Assembly (NCBI RefSeq): GCF_001439805.1
Contig: NZ_JYLK01000008.1
Span: 124,001 to 188,000 of the forward strand
From: Pseudomonas trivialis
GTDB lineage: Bacteria > Pseudomonadota > Gammaproteobacteria > Pseudomonadales > Pseudomonadaceae
Direction of reading: 5' to 3'
DNA: 64,000 bases
A program made the position numbers and the translations under genes. The notes under the pieces are model-generated. The model was not told the DNA's origin and did no database searches. It saw nothing but the letters and a program-made list of their open reading frames with translations. The first letter of the stretch is position 1, and each line of letters starts with the position of its first letter. Of this stretch, positions 19,443 through 28,762 are shown piece after piece.

Positions 19443-19447
19443 ACAAT

Positions 19448-19475
19448 GCGGGAGGGGGCTTGCTCCCTCCCACAT
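19448..19475. repeat. Single REP palindrome
   Basis: GCGGGAGGGGGCTTGCTCCCTCCCAC-type hairpin between the convergent hutF and blc genes. Confidence 0.75.
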
Positions 19476-19497
19476 TGGGTTCAGGGTGTTGTCGAGG

Positions 19498-20067
19498 TTA
19501 TTGCGAAGTCTTGGCCATCTGCTTGTCCGAGGTGCGGAAGATCAGACGCGTGGTGTCATAGCCCTGCTGCCTCGCCCTGCTGAGCAGGTCTTCACGGGTG
19601 TCGGCGCTCACCGTTGGTGTACGCGACAGGATCCACATATAGCGACGGCTCGGGCTGCCGACAATGGCGGTCTTGTAGTCATCGCTGACGTACAATACCC
19701 AGTAGTCGCCCTTGGCAACGCCCGGCAGCAGCGCGGTAAACCAGTTATTGAATTCCACCCAGAGCTTGTCGGTCTTGCCCGGCACTTGCGGCGTGGCGGT
19801 GCCCTTGGCTTCTTCCCACTTCCACTCGGTGGTCAGGCAGCGGTTGAACACCGACATGTCGCCATCGGGCAGCAGGCTGTAGCGAGCTTCCGACTGCGCG
19901 CAGTTGCGCTGGAAGTACATCGGCAATCGCGCCAACTCGTACCAGGTGCCCTGGTAACGCTTGAGGTTGACGTTGCTCGCGGTCTTGGGTTGCAGATCAT
20001 CGCCAGAATGGCTGGCGCAGCCCGCCAAAAACAGGCTGGCGCAAAGAAACAAAACAAAACGCATCAT
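19498..20067 (-). CDS. blc: Lipocalin family outer-membrane lipoprotein Blc
   Basis: Bacterial lipocalin anchored to the outer membrane, thought to bind lysophospholipids or fatty acids during envelope stress. It has a lipoprotein signal with lipobox LAGC (Cys at about residue 17), then the lipocalin GxW motif GTWYELARLP and the second conserved region YWVLYVSDDY...YMWILSRTP. At 189 residues it has family length. The start has two adjacent Met codons (20067 or 20064). It lies 30 bases downstream of a small lipoprotein gene on the same strand. Confidence 0.93.
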   Translation of the reverse strand: MMRFVLFLCASLFLAGCASHSGDDLQPKTASNVNLKRYQGTWYELARLPMYFQRNCAQSEARYSLLPDGDMSVFNRCLTTEWKWEEAKGTATPQVPGKTDKLWVEFNNWFTALLPGVAKGDYWVLYVSDDYKTAIVGSPSRRYMWILSRTPTVSADTREDLLSRARQQGYDTTRLIFRTSDKQMAKTSQ

Positions 20068-20097
20068 TCTTCTTCTCCCGCAGGCTTGCGCCCCGGT

Positions 20098-20352
20098 TTA
20101 CTTCAGGCCTTGCCCGGAAAACAACACAACCCTGTCACCGGCATATTGAACGCTGATAAAGCTGTTTTTATCGCCCCAGGTGCAACTGGACATGCCCAGT
20201 GCGCCGGAACAGTCAGTCGGCTTCCCCAGCAGTGACTCCACCTCGGCCCTGGGCATCCCGGCCGACAACTTCGCGAAATTCTCTTGATTGACTTTGCTGC
20301 AAGCGGCCAGCAGCACGCAAAAAGTCAGCAAGGCGAGACGACGTAACGACAT
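20098..20352 (-). CDS. Small lipoprotein, conserved unknown
   Basis: An 84-residue predicted lipoprotein with signal MSLRRLALLTFCVLLAAC; the lipobox Cys is the last of these residues. The mature part has a short alpha-beta pattern (KLSAGMPRAEVESLLGKPTDC ... CTWGDKNSFISVQYAGDRVV) that resembles the small SmpA/BamE/BLIP-like fold, but this is only an impression. The ATG at 20352 is preceded by AGGAG; the 49 upstream in-frame codons read through the fbp terminator and are not coding. It is probably in one transcript with blc. Confidence 0.82.
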   Translation of the reverse strand: MSLRRLALLTFCVLLAACSKVNQENFAKLSAGMPRAEVESLLGKPTDCSGALGMSSCTWGDKNSFISVQYAGDRVVLFSGQGLK

Positions 20353-20434
20353 GGATGAACTCCTGAGGGACGAAGCAGCATGGGTATCTGCCAGAAGCTT
20401 AGAAGGGAAAAGGGGGGTCTGGTTCCCGACGCGC

Positions 20435-20474
20435 AAAAACAAAAAAACCCCGAAAACGCTGAAACGTTTCGGGG
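20435..20474 (-). terminator. Rho-independent terminator after fbp
   Basis: Stem CCCCGAAAACG / CGTTTCGGGG (20448-20474), followed on the minus strand by a run of T broken by one G. It separates fbp from the downstream lipoprotein gene. Confidence 0.88.
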
Positions 20475-20527
20475 CTTCTTCAAGGGTGATCCGCCTCACA
20501 ACCTGGCGGATTGTTCATCGCACTCGC

Positions 20528-21538
20528 TTACTGCTTGTGATACGCCGTCACACGCTCAACTTCTTCCTTCGAACCCAAAAACACCGCCACACGCTGGTGC
20601 AGCCCTTCAGGCTGGATGTCGAGGATGCGCTGGTGGCCGTCGGTGGACGCGCCGCCGGCCTGCTCAACCAGGAACGACATCGGGTTGGCTTCGTACATCA
20701 GGCGCAGCTTGCCCGGCTTGGACGGCTCGCGGCTGTCGCGCGGGTACATGAACAAGCCACCACGGGTGAGGATACGGTGCACGTCGGCCACCATCGCAGC
20801 CACCCAGCGCATGTTGAAGTTTTTCTTCAGCGGGCCTTCTTCGCCAGCCATCAGCTCGCCAACATAGCGGGTCACCGGCTCTTCCCAGTGACGCTGGTTG
20901 GACATGTTGATCGCAAATTCCTGGGTGGACGCAGGAATGGTGATGTCTTCGTGGGTGAGTACGAAGCTGCCCATTTCGCGGTCCAGAGTGAAGCCTTTTA
21001 CGCCGTCGCCCAGGGTCAGCACCAGCATGGTCTGCGGACCGTAGATCGCATAACCGGCAGCAACCTGCTCGGTGCCTGGCTGCAGGAAGGCCTTTTCGTT
21101 CAGCGCTTCGTTCTGGCTCAGGTATTCATTCGGGCAACGCAGTACCGAAAAGATGGTGCCGACCGGGGCATTGATGTCGATGTTGGACGAGCCGTCCAAC
21201 GGGTCGAATACCAACAGGTAGGCGCCCTTCGGGTATTTGCCCGGGATCTGGTAGGCATTGTCCATTTCCTCGGACGCCATGCCGGCCAGGTGACCGCCCC
21301 ATTCGTTGGCTTCGAGCAGGATCTCGTTGGAGATCACGTCGAGCTTCTTCTGCACTTCGCCCTGCACGTTTTCAGTGCCCATGCTGCCCAGGACACCGCC
21401 CAACGCGCCTTTGGAAACGGCGTGGCTGATTTCCTTGCAGGCACGCGCCACCACTTCGATAAGGAAGCGCAGATCGGCAGGCGTGTTATTGCTGCGGGTC
21501 TGCTCGATCAAATAGCGACTCAAGGTAACGCGGGACAT
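20528..21538 (-). CDS. fbp: Fructose-1,6-bisphosphatase class 1
   Basis: Gluconeogenic enzyme that removes the 1-phosphate from fructose 1,6-bisphosphate. At 336 residues it is standard for class 1 enzymes. It carries the metal-binding [11 protein letters not shown] motif and the upstream [10 protein letters not shown] acidic residues; the later [20 protein letters not shown] matches the catalytic-site signature. GGAG precedes the start. It lies downstream of glgP on the same strand, 157 bases apart, with a strong perfect palindrome in the gap, and is followed by its own terminator. Confidence 0.97.
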   Translation of the reverse strand: MSRVTLSRYLIEQTRSNNTPADLRFLIEVVARACKEISHAVSKGALGGVLGSMGTENVQGEVQKKLDVISNEILLEANEWGGHLAGMASEEMDNAYQIPGKYPKGAYLLVFDPLDGSSNIDINAPVGTIFSVLRCPNEYLSQNEALNEKAFLQPGTEQVAAGYAIYGPQTMLVLTLGDGVKGFTLDREMGSFVLTHEDITIPASTQEFAINMSNQRHWEEPVTRYVGELMAGEEGPLKKNFNMRWVAAMVADVHRILTRGGLFMYPRDSREPSKPGKLRLMYEANPMSFLVEQAGGASTDGHQRILDIQPEGLHQRVAVFLGSKEEVERVTAYHKQ

Positions 21539-21593
21539 GTAAGGCTCCGGACAATGGGGGGCTGAAAACCCGCGCAGTTTAGCGCGAGTCGGG

Positions 21594-21623
21594 GCTTAAA
21601 TCCTCTCATCAGAGGATTTAAGC
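21594..21623. repeat. Perfect 13-bp-arm inverted repeat between glgP and fbp
   Basis: GCTTAAATCCTCT, loop CATC, then AGAGGATTTAAGC. All 13 base pairs match. Neither side has a T-run, so it is not a standard terminator. It lies 56 bases upstream of the fbp start, where it could be an operator, an mRNA hairpin or a processing site. Confidence 0.85.
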
Positions 21624-21659
21624 GCAATAGAGTTCATGGTCTGGCAACAGATCCAATGC

Positions 21660-21681
21660 GTGAGGGAGCACGCCCCCTCAC
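21660..21681. repeat. Degenerate REP palindrome
   Basis: GTGAGGGAGCACGCCCCCTCAC: arms of about 7 bases that resemble the REP family with a changed core. Lies just after the glgP stop. Confidence 0.5.
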
Positions 21682-21695
21682 ACACATTGCATCGT

Positions 21696-24146
21696 CTAGT
21701 CGAGCGCTTTCCAGATTTCGGTGGCGTACTCGCGGATCGTGCGGTCCGAGCTGAACCAGCCCATGCGCGCGGTATTGAGCACCGCCGAACGCCACCACGC
21801 CTTGGCGTCGTGCCAGTGCGCTTCGACCCGTGCCTGGGCGTCCCAGTAGGAATCGAAGTCGGCGCACACCAGGAACCGGTCGTAGTCGATCAGCCCGTCG
21901 ACCAGGCCCACATAGCGGCCCGGGTCATCCGGCGAAAACACGCCGCCACGAATCGCCTGCAGCACGTCGTTGAGACGATGGGACGCAGCGATGTCCGGCC
22001 CGGCGCTGAATTCACCGGCGTGCTTGCGGGCTTCAACCTGCTGCGCGCTGAGACCGAAGATGAACATGTGCTCGGCGCCGACCTGCTCGTGCATCTCCAC
22101 ATTCGCGCCATCCATGGTGCCGATGGTAAGCGCGCCATTGAGGCCGAACTTCATGTTGCTGGTGCCCGAGGCCTCGAAGCCGGCGGTGGAAATCTGCTCC
22201 GACAAGTCCGCCGCCGGAATGATGCTTTCCGCCAGGCTCACGTTGTAGTTGGGCAGGAACACCACTTTGAGCAGACCACGCACGGTCGGGTCGTTGTTCA
22301 CAGTGCGCGCGATGTCGTTGGTCAGCTTGATAATCAGCTTGGCCTGGTGATAACTCGCCGCCGCCTTGCCCGCGAAGATCTTCACGCGTGGCACCCAGTC
22401 GGTGCCCGGCTCGGCACGGATCGCCTGGTACAGCGCCACGGTGTGCAGCAGGTTCAGCAGTTGGCGCTTGTACTCGTGGATACGCTTGACCTGTACGTCG
22501 AACATCGCCGCCGGGTTGACCGAAATGCCCAGGCGCTCATGGATGATCTCGGCCAGCGCACGCTTGCTGTGCAGACGCTGGTCGGCGAAGGCTTTGCGGA
22601 AGGCCTGTTTCTCGGCGAAGGTTTCAAGCTCCGTCAGGCGGGTTTCCATGGTGTCGAGAATGTCCGGCCCGAGCGCGTCCACCAGCATCTGCGTGAGCTT
22701 GGGGTTGGCCTGGTAAAGCCAGCGGCGGAAGGTGATGCCGTTGGTTTTGTTGTTGATGCGCTCCGGGTAGAGCTTGTGCAGTTCAGAGAACACGGTGCTG
22801 CGCATCAACTGAGTGTGCAGGCCCGACACGCCATTGATGCTGTGGGAACCGAGGAACGCCAGGTTACCCATGCGCACGCGGCGGCCGTTGTCTTCCTCGA
22901 TCAGCGAAACGGCGCGCAGCACGTCGAAATCGTGGATGCCTTTGGCGCGCAGCGAGTCGATGTGCTGGGCATTGATCAGGTAGATGATCTGCATGTGCCG
23001 GGGCAGCATGCGCTCCATCAAGCCGACCGGCCAGGTTTCCAGAGCCTCTGGCAACAGGGTGTGATTGGTGTAGGACAGCGTTTCGACGGTCACGTCCCAC
23101 GCGGCTTCCCAGGGAATGTCGTGCAGGTCCACCAACTGACGCATCAGCTCGGCCACGGCAATGGACGGGTGAGTGTCGTTGAGCTGGATCGCGGCGTGTT
23201 CGCCCAGGCTCAGTACCGAGCCGTGCATGTTCTTGTGGCGGCGCAGCAGATCCTGCAGCGAGGCGGAGACGAAGAAGTATTCCTGGCGCAGGCGCAGTTC
23301 CTGCCCGGCTTCGGTGCTGTCGGCCGGGTAAAGCACGCGGGAAATACTTTCGGCACGGGCCACTTCGGCGACGGCGCCCAGGTGATCACCGGCGTTGAAG
23401 CGCTCCAGGTGCAAGTCCTCCACGGCCCGCGCGCGCCAAAGGCGCAGGGTGTTGACGCTGGCGCCGCGCCAGCCGACCACGGGCGTGTCGTAGGCCACCG
23501 CGCGCACGGTTTCGCCCGGCGACCACACCTGGATCATCTTGCCCGAGGCGTCCGCCAGGGTTTCGACGCTGCCGCCAAAGCCGATCGGGTAAATCACCTC
23601 GGCCCGTTCGAATTCCCACGGGTTGCCGAAATCCAGCCAGCGCTCGGTCTGCTCCTGTTGCCAGCCATCGACAATCGCCTGGCGGAACAAACCGTGCTCG
23701 TAACGAATGCCGTAACCGTGCCCGGCAATACCGAGGGTCGACATGCTTTCCATGAAGCAAGCCGCCAGACGCCCCAGGCCACCGTTGCCGAGCGCCGCAT
23801 CGGGCTCCAGCAGACGAATGCGCTCAAGGTCGACGCCCAACTCAGCCAGCGCTTCGCGCGCGATCTCCAGCACGCCCAGGTTGCTCAGGCTGTCGAACAG
23901 CAAGCGGCCAATCAGAAATTCCAGAGAGAGGTAATACACCCGCTTCTGGCCGTTGCGGTAGATACGCCGCGTGTGGCCCATCCAGTGGTCAACCATCTGG
24001 TCGCGGGCGGCCAGGGCAATGGCTTCGAACCAGTCGTGGTCGAAGGCGTGATCCGGATCCTTGCCCACGGCGTAGGTGAGTTTGGTCAAGACGGCATCGC
24101 GAAATGCGGCTACCTCTGCTTCTCGTGCAAGTGGTTCCTGAGACAT
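21696..24146 (-). CDS. glgP: Glycogen/starch/alpha-glucan phosphorylase
   Basis: Pyridoxal-phosphate enzyme that releases glucose-1-phosphate from glycogen or maltodextrins. The 816-residue protein has the PLP-lysine signature EASGTSNMKFGLNGALTIGT and TMDGANVE near residue 660-690, and early NGGLGRLAACFM. ATG at 24146 is used (GAGG about 9 bases upstream); a TTG sits just before it. It is followed by fbp, so stored glucan breakdown and gluconeogenesis genes are adjacent. No other glg gene is visible in this window. Confidence 0.96.
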   Translation of the reverse strand: MSQEPLAREAEVAAFRDAVLTKLTYAVGKDPDHAFDHDWFEAIALAARDQMVDHWMGHTRRIYRNGQKRVYYLSLEFLIGRLLFDSLSNLGVLEIAREALAELGVDLERIRLLEPDAALGNGGLGRLAACFMESMSTLGIAGHGYGIRYEHGLFRQAIVDGWQQEQTERWLDFGNPWEFERAEVIYPIGFGGSVETLADASGKMIQVWSPGETVRAVAYDTPVVGWRGASVNTLRLWRARAVEDLHLERFNAGDHLGAVAEVARAESISRVLYPADSTEAGQELRLRQEYFFVSASLQDLLRRHKNMHGSVLSLGEHAAIQLNDTHPSIAVAELMRQLVDLHDIPWEAAWDVTVETLSYTNHTLLPEALETWPVGLMERMLPRHMQIIYLINAQHIDSLRAKGIHDFDVLRAVSLIEEDNGRRVRMGNLAFLGSHSINGVSGLHTQLMRSTVFSELHKLYPERINNKTNGITFRRWLYQANPKLTQMLVDALGPDILDTMETRLTELETFAEKQAFRKAFADQRLHSKRALAEIIHERLGISVNPAAMFDVQVKRIHEYKRQLLNLLHTVALYQAIRAEPGTDWVPRVKIFAGKAAASYHQAKLIIKLTNDIARTVNNDPTVRGLLKVVFLPNYNVSLAESIIPAADLSEQISTAGFEASGTSNMKFGLNGALTIGTMDGANVEMHEQVGAEHMFIFGLSAQQVEARKHAGEFSAGPDIAASHRLNDVLQAIRGGVFSPDDPGRYVGLVDGLIDYDRFLVCADFDSYWDAQARVEAHWHDAKAWWRSAVLNTARMGWFSSDRTIREYATEIWKALD

Positions 24147-24190
24147 CAATTGCGACCTCGGGCGAGATAGAAGGAGTTGCTAGAGCCTAG

Positions 24191-24207
24191 ACCGTCTGAC
24201 AGACGGT
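24191..24207. promoter_or_regulatory. Short perfect palindrome upstream of glgP
   Basis: ACCGTCT-GAC-AGACGGT, 45 bases before the glgP ATG: either an operator half-way to the divergent YkgJ gene or a leader hairpin. No known regulator site is recognised. Confidence 0.4.
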
Positions 24208-24318
24208 AGCGGCTGCGGTTCGTCAGTTTTTTAACTCATTAACGGTTTGGTGAATTTGATGCAGGCGCCGTGCCCGCTTTTGGCTCAACCGTGCCTTTTG
24301 GCCGAAACCCGCAAAATA

Positions 24319-24349
24319 TTGTTCAAAAAAACACCAATCCCGGTATGAT
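24319..24349 (+). promoter_or_regulatory. Possible sigma-70 promoter for the YkgJ gene
   Basis: TTGTTC and a good -10 TATGAT (24344-24349) with 19-base spacing, wider than the ideal 17. The -10 lies 35 bases before the ATG. Confidence 0.4.
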
Positions 24350-24384
24350 CGCGCGCCCTGCTACCGCCCCACCCTGGAACCCTG

Positions 24385-24819
24385 ATGAAGCCTCAACTGA
24401 TCGCCGCCGCGGAACTCGACCGTCTGGAAACCTGGCAGAAATATTCCGCCCACATGTGCGGCGGCTGCGTGTCCAGCTGCTGCACGCTGCCGGTCGAGGT
24501 GAAGATCAAGGACCTGATCCGCATTGGCATCGTCGACGAATTCGAGCGCGGTGACCCGCCGAAGAACATCGCCAAGCGGTTGCAGAAGGAAGGCATCGTC
24601 GAGCGCTACAACAACAAATCCGAGATCTTCACCCTGCAGCGCATGAGCAACAACGATTGCCTGTACCTGGATCGTAAGACGCGCTTCTGCACTATTTATG
24701 ACAAGCGCCCGGATACCTGCCGCAACCACCCGAAAATCGGCCCGCGGCCGGGGTACTGCGCGTACAAGCCGAAGGAAGTGGTGCGCGAGACCAGGCTCAA
24801 GACGCTCGATAAGTTCTGA
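24385..24819 (+). CDS. YkgJ-family cysteine-cluster protein
   Basis: A 144-residue cytoplasmic protein of the zinc/iron-chelating YkgJ family. An N-terminal CGGCVSSCC cluster (residues 25-33) is followed by NDCLYLD, FCTIYDKRPDTCR and GYC cysteines. This spacing fits a metal or Fe-S binding site, but the physiological role is unknown. It is divergent from glgP and convergent with typA, with which it shares a terminator region. Confidence 0.88.
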   Translation: MKPQLIAAAELDRLETWQKYSAHMCGGCVSSCCTLPVEVKIKDLIRIGIVDEFERGDPPKNIAKRLQKEGIVERYNNKSEIFTLQRMSNNDCLYLDRKTRFCTIYDKRPDTCRNHPKIGPRPGYCAYKPKEVVRETRLKTLDKF

Positions 24820-24843
24820 TTCGGGGTTTGCGGGGCTCTCAAG

Positions 24844-24928
24844 GGCCTCATCGGGGGCAAGCCCCCTCCCACACTTCGAATGCGTTCACAGAACAAAATG
24901 TGGGAGGGGGCTTGCCCCCGATGAGGCC
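24844..24928. repeat. REP doublet in reversed orientation
   Basis: Here the outer ends are GGCCTCATCGGGGGC and its complement, and the CTCCCAC / GTGGGAG ends face inward around a spacer of about 26 bases. This is the opposite arrangement to the other doublets in the window. Located between the convergent YkgJ and typA genes. Confidence 0.85.
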
Positions 24929-24955
24929 GGTACAGTCAGCACAAAACCAACAGGC

Positions 24956-24997
24956 ACAAAAAAACGCCCCCGGCCTTTCGACCGGGGGCGTTTTTAT
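24956..24997. terminator. Bidirectional terminator for typA and the YkgJ gene
   Basis: Stem ACGCCCCCGG / CCGGGGGCGT with loop CCTTTCGA, an A-tract on the left and a T-tract on the right, so it can stop transcription from both strands. Confidence 0.92.
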
Positions 24998-25012
24998 TCA
25001 GCCTGAGTTAAC

Positions 25013-26833
25013 TCAGTTCTTGGATTTCTTGGCAGCGCGGGTACGCTCGCCTTCGTCCAGGATCTTTTTACGCAGGCGGATCGACTTCGGCGTAACTTCG
25101 CACAGCTCGTCGTCCTGGATGAATTCCAGGGCCTGCTCCAGGGTGAAGCGAACAGGTGGAACCAGCGCGATGGTTTCGTCTTTGCCCGAAGCACGCATGT
25201 TGTCGAGCTTCTTGCCTTTGGTTGGGTTGACGCCCATGTCGTTGTCACGGCTGTTCAGACCAACGATCTGACCGTTGTAGATCTCTTGACCGTGTTCAAC
25301 GAACAGCTTGCCACGCGCCTGGAGGGTTTCCAGGGAGTAGGTCAGCGCCTTGCCGGTTTCTACCGATACCAGTACACCGTTCTGACGGCCGGACATGTCG
25401 CCGGACTTCATGGTGTCGTAGCGATCGAAGATCGAGGTCAGGATGCCAGCGCCGTTGGTCAGGGTCAGGAACTGGTTACGGAAACCGATCAGACCACGAG
25501 CAGGGATGTTGTATTCCAGACGTACACGGCCTTTGCCATCCGGCACCATGTTGGTCAGGTCGCCCTTACGCAGGCCCATCTCTTCCATGACCTTGCCCTG
25601 GGATTCTTCAGGGGTGTCGATGGTGACGTTTTCGAACGGTTCCTGCTTCACGCCGTCAACCTGACGGATGATCACTTCCGGACGACCCACACCCATTTCG
25701 AAGCCTTCGCGACGCATGGTTTCGATCAGTACCGAGAGGTGCAGCTCACCACGGCCGGAGACTTTGAACTTGTCAGCCGAGTCGCCTTCTTCAACGCGCA
25801 GAGCAACGTTGTACAGCAGCTCTTTGTCCAGACGCTCCTTGATGTTACGGGAGGTCACGAACTTGCCTTCCTTGCCGCAGAACGGCGAGTCGTTCACCTG
25901 GAAGGTCATCGAAACGGTTGGCTCGTCAACGGTCAGAGGCTTCATCGCCTCGACGGTGTCCGGCTGGCACAGGGTGTCGGAGATGAACAGCGAGTCCATG
26001 CCGCTGACGCAGACGATGTCGCCGGCAAACGCTTCTTCAACGTCGATACGGTGCAGACCGTGGTGACCCATCAACTTCAGGATACGACCGTTACGCTTCT
26101 TGCCGTCCGCGCCGATTGCCACAACCGGGGTGTTCGGCTTGACGCTGCCACGGGCAATACGGCCAACGCCGATAACACCCAGGAAGCTGTTGTAGTCCAG
26201 TGCCGAGATTTGCATCTGGAACGGGCCTTCACGGTCAACTTTCGGCGGCGGTACGTTGTCGACGATCGACTGGTATAGCGGGGTCATGTCTTCAGCCATG
26301 TCGGTGTGGTCAAGACCAGCAATACCGTTCAGGGCCGAGGCGTAGATCACCTGGAAATCGAGCTGTTCTTCGGTGGCGCCCAGGTTGTCGAACAGGTCGA
26401 AGATCTGGTCCAGAACCCAGTCCGGACGCGCGCCTGGACGGTCAACCTTGTTGATGCACACGATCGGACGCAGGCCGGCTTCGAACGCCTTCTTGGTCAC
26501 GAAGCGGGTTTGCGGCATAGGGCCGTCTTGAGCGTCAACCAGCAGCAGCACGGAGTCGACCATCGACATTACGCGTTCTACTTCGCCGCCGAAGTCGGCG
26601 TGGCCCGGGGTGTCCACGATGTTGATGTGGTAGCCGTTCCAGTTGATGGCGGTGTTTTTCGCCAGGATGGTAATACCGCGCTCTTTTTCCTGGTCGTTGG
26701 AGTCCATCACGCGCTCGTCGTTGAGCTCGTTGCGCTCCAGGGTGCCGGATTGACGCAGGAGTTTGTCTACCAGGGTGGTTTTACCGTGGTCAACGTGAGC
26801 AATGATGGCGATGTTACGTAGATTTTCGATCAC
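25013..26833 (-). CDS. typA: Translational GTPase TypA/BipA
   Basis: Ribosome-binding GTPase related to EF-G/LepA that acts in 50S assembly and stress or low-temperature adaptation. The 606-residue protein shows G1 AHVDHGKTT (residues 12-20), G2 region [12 protein letters not shown]3 [11 protein letters not shown] and G4 [10 protein letters not shown], then EF-G-like domains and the BipA-specific C-terminal domain. It follows thiI on the same strand after 139 bases in which I see no clear regulatory element. Confidence 0.97.
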   Translation of the reverse strand: MIENLRNIAIIAHVDHGKTTLVDKLLRQSGTLERNELNDERVMDSNDQEKERGITILAKNTAINWNGYHINIVDTPGHADFGGEVERVMSMVDSVLLLVDAQDGPMPQTRFVTKKAFEAGLRPIVCINKVDRPGARPDWVLDQIFDLFDNLGATEEQLDFQVIYASALNGIAGLDHTDMAEDMTPLYQSIVDNVPPPKVDREGPFQMQISALDYNSFLGVIGVGRIARGSVKPNTPVVAIGADGKKRNGRILKLMGHHGLHRIDVEEAFAGDIVCVSGMDSLFISDTLCQPDTVEAMKPLTVDEPTVSMTFQVNDSPFCGKEGKFVTSRNIKERLDKELLYNVALRVEEGDSADKFKVSGRGELHLSVLIETMRREGFEMGVGRPEVIIRQVDGVKQEPFENVTIDTPEESQGKVMEEMGLRKGDLTNMVPDGKGRVRLEYNIPARGLIGFRNQFLTLTNGAGILTSIFDRYDTMKSGDMSGRQNGVLVSVETGKALTYSLETLQARGKLFVEHGQEIYNGQIVGLNSRDNDMGVNPTKGKKLDNMRASGKDETIALVPPVRFTLEQALEFIQDDELCEVTPKSIRLRKKILDEGERTRAAKKSKN

Positions 26834-26972
26834 TTGTGTATCTCGATCAGAGGATTCGGTGTGCTGACAGGTCGTGGCAGCGATTAACAGTAGAGTCAGG
26901 CCTTGCCGTTACAGCTTGACGGCAGAGTCGGGGGGCCGGTGACGCAGGCCACAGGCAAACAGCCCCGGGCTC

Positions 26973-28427
26973 TTAGCTCGGTCGATAAACGCGCACATTG
27001 GCATGCCCCTCACTGAGCAAATGGTGGGCATGCAGGCGACTCATCACGCCTTTGTCGCAATACAGCAGGTACTGACGGCTGTTATCCAGTTCCTTGAAAC
27101 GCGCGTTCAATGCATAGAACGGCAGCGTTTGTACGTCGATGCCGGCGATTTCCAGCGGCTCATCCTCGGCGGCATCCGGGTGACGGATATCGACGACGAT
27201 CTGACCGGCCAGGGCTTCGCTGACTTCTTCGATCTGCACATCCTGGCCCAACTCGTCGATGACTCGATCGATCGGGACCAGTTTGGCGTTCTCGAGCGCA
27301 CGCTCCAGAACCGCCATATCAAATTGTTGTTCTTCGTACTCCACGCGGTTGCGCTTGGCGTGGGTCTTGGGGTTCACCGAGATGACCCCGCAGTATTCCG
27401 GCATATGTTTGGCAAAATCGGCGGTGCCGATTTCTTCGGCCAGGTCGATGATGTCCTGCTTGTGGCTGGCGATCAGCGGGCGCAAGACCAGCTTCTCGGT
27501 CACGCAGTCGATCAGCGACAGGTTGGGCAGCGTCTGGCTGGCCACCTGGGAGATCGCTTCGCCGGTCACCAGCGCGTCGATCTGCAACTGATCGGCAATG
27601 CGGGACGCAGCGCGCAACATCATACGCTTCAAAACCACACCCATATGACTGTTATCGACTTTAGCGAGAATTTCGCCCAGCACTTCCTCGAACGGCACGC
27701 TCACAAACAGCACGCGCTGGGAGCTGCCGTACTTCTTCCAGATAAAGTGCGCGACTTCCATCACGCCCAATTCGTGTGCACGCCCGCCCAGGTTAAAGAA
27801 GCAGAAATGACTCATCAGGCCGCGGCGCATGATCTGGTAGGCCGCCACCGTGGAGTCGAAACCACCGGACATGAGCACCAGGGTCTGCTCCAGGGCGCCC
27901 AGCGGGTAGCCGCCGATGCTGTTGTGCTGGCTGTGGATCACAAACAACCGTTGGTCGCGAATTTCCATGCGCACTTCAATTTGCGGCGCCTTGAGGGAAA
28001 TTCCGGCGGCGCCGCATTCGCGACGCAGCTTGCTGCCGACGTATTTCTCTACATCCATGGAGCTGAACGGGTGCTTGCCGGCGCGCTTGCAGCGCACCGA
28101 AAAAATCTTGCCGGTGAGCTCACCGCCAAAGTGCAGCTTGCACTTCTCGGTGATGTCATCGAAGTCGCCCAGCGGGTACTCGTCCACCTGCAGGAAATGC
28201 GCGATACCCGGCATGCAGCTCAGGCGCTCGGTCATGTCCTTCAGGGCTTTGGCGTCGGTCAGGCGGGTTTCCAGCTCGAGGTTGTCCCACACACCATTGA
28301 CCACCACAGCCGGGTCCAGATCGCGGAGCACGGCACGGATGTTCTTGGCCAACTGACGGATGAAACGCATCCGTACCGGTCGGCTCTTGATGGTGATTTC
28401 GGGGAAGACTTTTACGATTAATTTCAT
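26973..28427 (-). CDS. thiI: tRNA 4-thiouridine sulfurtransferase / thiazole biosynthesis ThiI with rhodanese domain
   Basis: Transfers sulfur to tRNA U8 (4-thiouridine) and supplies sulfur for thiazole. The N-terminal ferredoxin-like and THUMP domains are followed by the PP-loop [13 protein letters not shown] (adenylation), then a C-terminal rhodanese domain with the catalytic Cys in [10 protein letters not shown] and the partner Cys in MPEYCGV. The 484-residue reading starts at ATG 28427 ([15 protein letters not shown]); an ATG 21 codons earlier is unlikely. Divergent from glnA. Confidence 0.96.
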   Translation of the reverse strand: MKLIVKVFPEITIKSRPVRMRFIRQLAKNIRAVLRDLDPAVVVNGVWDNLELETRLTDAKALKDMTERLSCMPGIAHFLQVDEYPLGDFDDITEKCKLHFGGELTGKIFSVRCKRAGKHPFSSMDVEKYVGSKLRRECGAAGISLKAPQIEVRMEIRDQRLFVIHSQHNSIGGYPLGALEQTLVLMSGGFDSTVAAYQIMRRGLMSHFCFFNLGGRAHELGVMEVAHFIWKKYGSSQRVLFVSVPFEEVLGEILAKVDNSHMGVVLKRMMLRAASRIADQLQIDALVTGEAISQVASQTLPNLSLIDCVTEKLVLRPLIASHKQDIIDLAEEIGTADFAKHMPEYCGVISVNPKTHAKRNRVEYEEQQFDMAVLERALENAKLVPIDRVIDELGQDVQIEEVSEALAGQIVVDIRHPDAAEDEPLEIAGIDVQTLPFYALNARFKELDNSRQYLLYCDKGVMSRLHAHHLLSEGHANVRVYRPS

Positions 28428-28523
28428 GGAAACAGCGCGTGCCGGGCCTGCTGAAAAAGGGGGGCGCGGATTATAGCGGAAATCGCTCAAGGTTTAACCA
28501 GTTAATATGCACTGCACTCACCG

Positions 28524-28540
28524 CGCACCAAATACGTGCA
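28524..28540. promoter_or_regulatory. NtrC-like enhancer site for glnA
   Basis: CGCACCAAATACGTGCA matches the NtrC dyad TGCACCA-N3-TGGTGCA at 14 of 17 positions, counting the three-base spacer as free. It lies about 105 bases before the -24 element, a normal enhancer distance. A weaker GCACC...GGGT arrangement follows near 28595. Confidence 0.55.
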
Positions 28541-28643
28541 TCTCCGCCGCAAAACGCTACATTGCAGTGCGCCGCTTTTTGGCATTTGTCGCTATGCACC
28601 TTTATAGGGTCGCATTTGGAACACAAAACCCATGTTGGCGCAC

Positions 28644-28659
28644 TGGCATGCAATTTGCT
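28644..28659 (+). promoter_or_regulatory. Sigma-54 promoter of glnA
   Basis: TGGCATGCAATTTGCT: GG at 28645-28646 and GC at 28657-28658, 10 bases apart, close to the TGGCAC-N5-TTGC consensus. Start would be near 28670, giving a leader of about 90 bases before glnA. Confidence 0.85.
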
Positions 28660-28762
28660 CTCTTGTGAGGCAGGTTGCCATGGCGGACTATCCGCGCCGG
28701 CATCACCCACATTCCAAGGGCTAACTCCACTACCCCAGCCCGAAGCCACCCCGGAGGACACC

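Larger units (their letters stand above)
28428..28762 (+). other. thiI-glnA intergenic regulatory region
   Basis: A 335-base gene-free region carrying a sigma-54 promoter and at least one NtrC-like site for glnA (annotated separately). It is noticeably AT-richer than its surroundings. I see no credible ORF in it. Confidence 0.8.

Noticed and set aside
21636..24170. 844-residue open frame opposite glgP
   Set aside because: Mirror of glgP codons; glgP has full catalytic motifs and a ribosome site.
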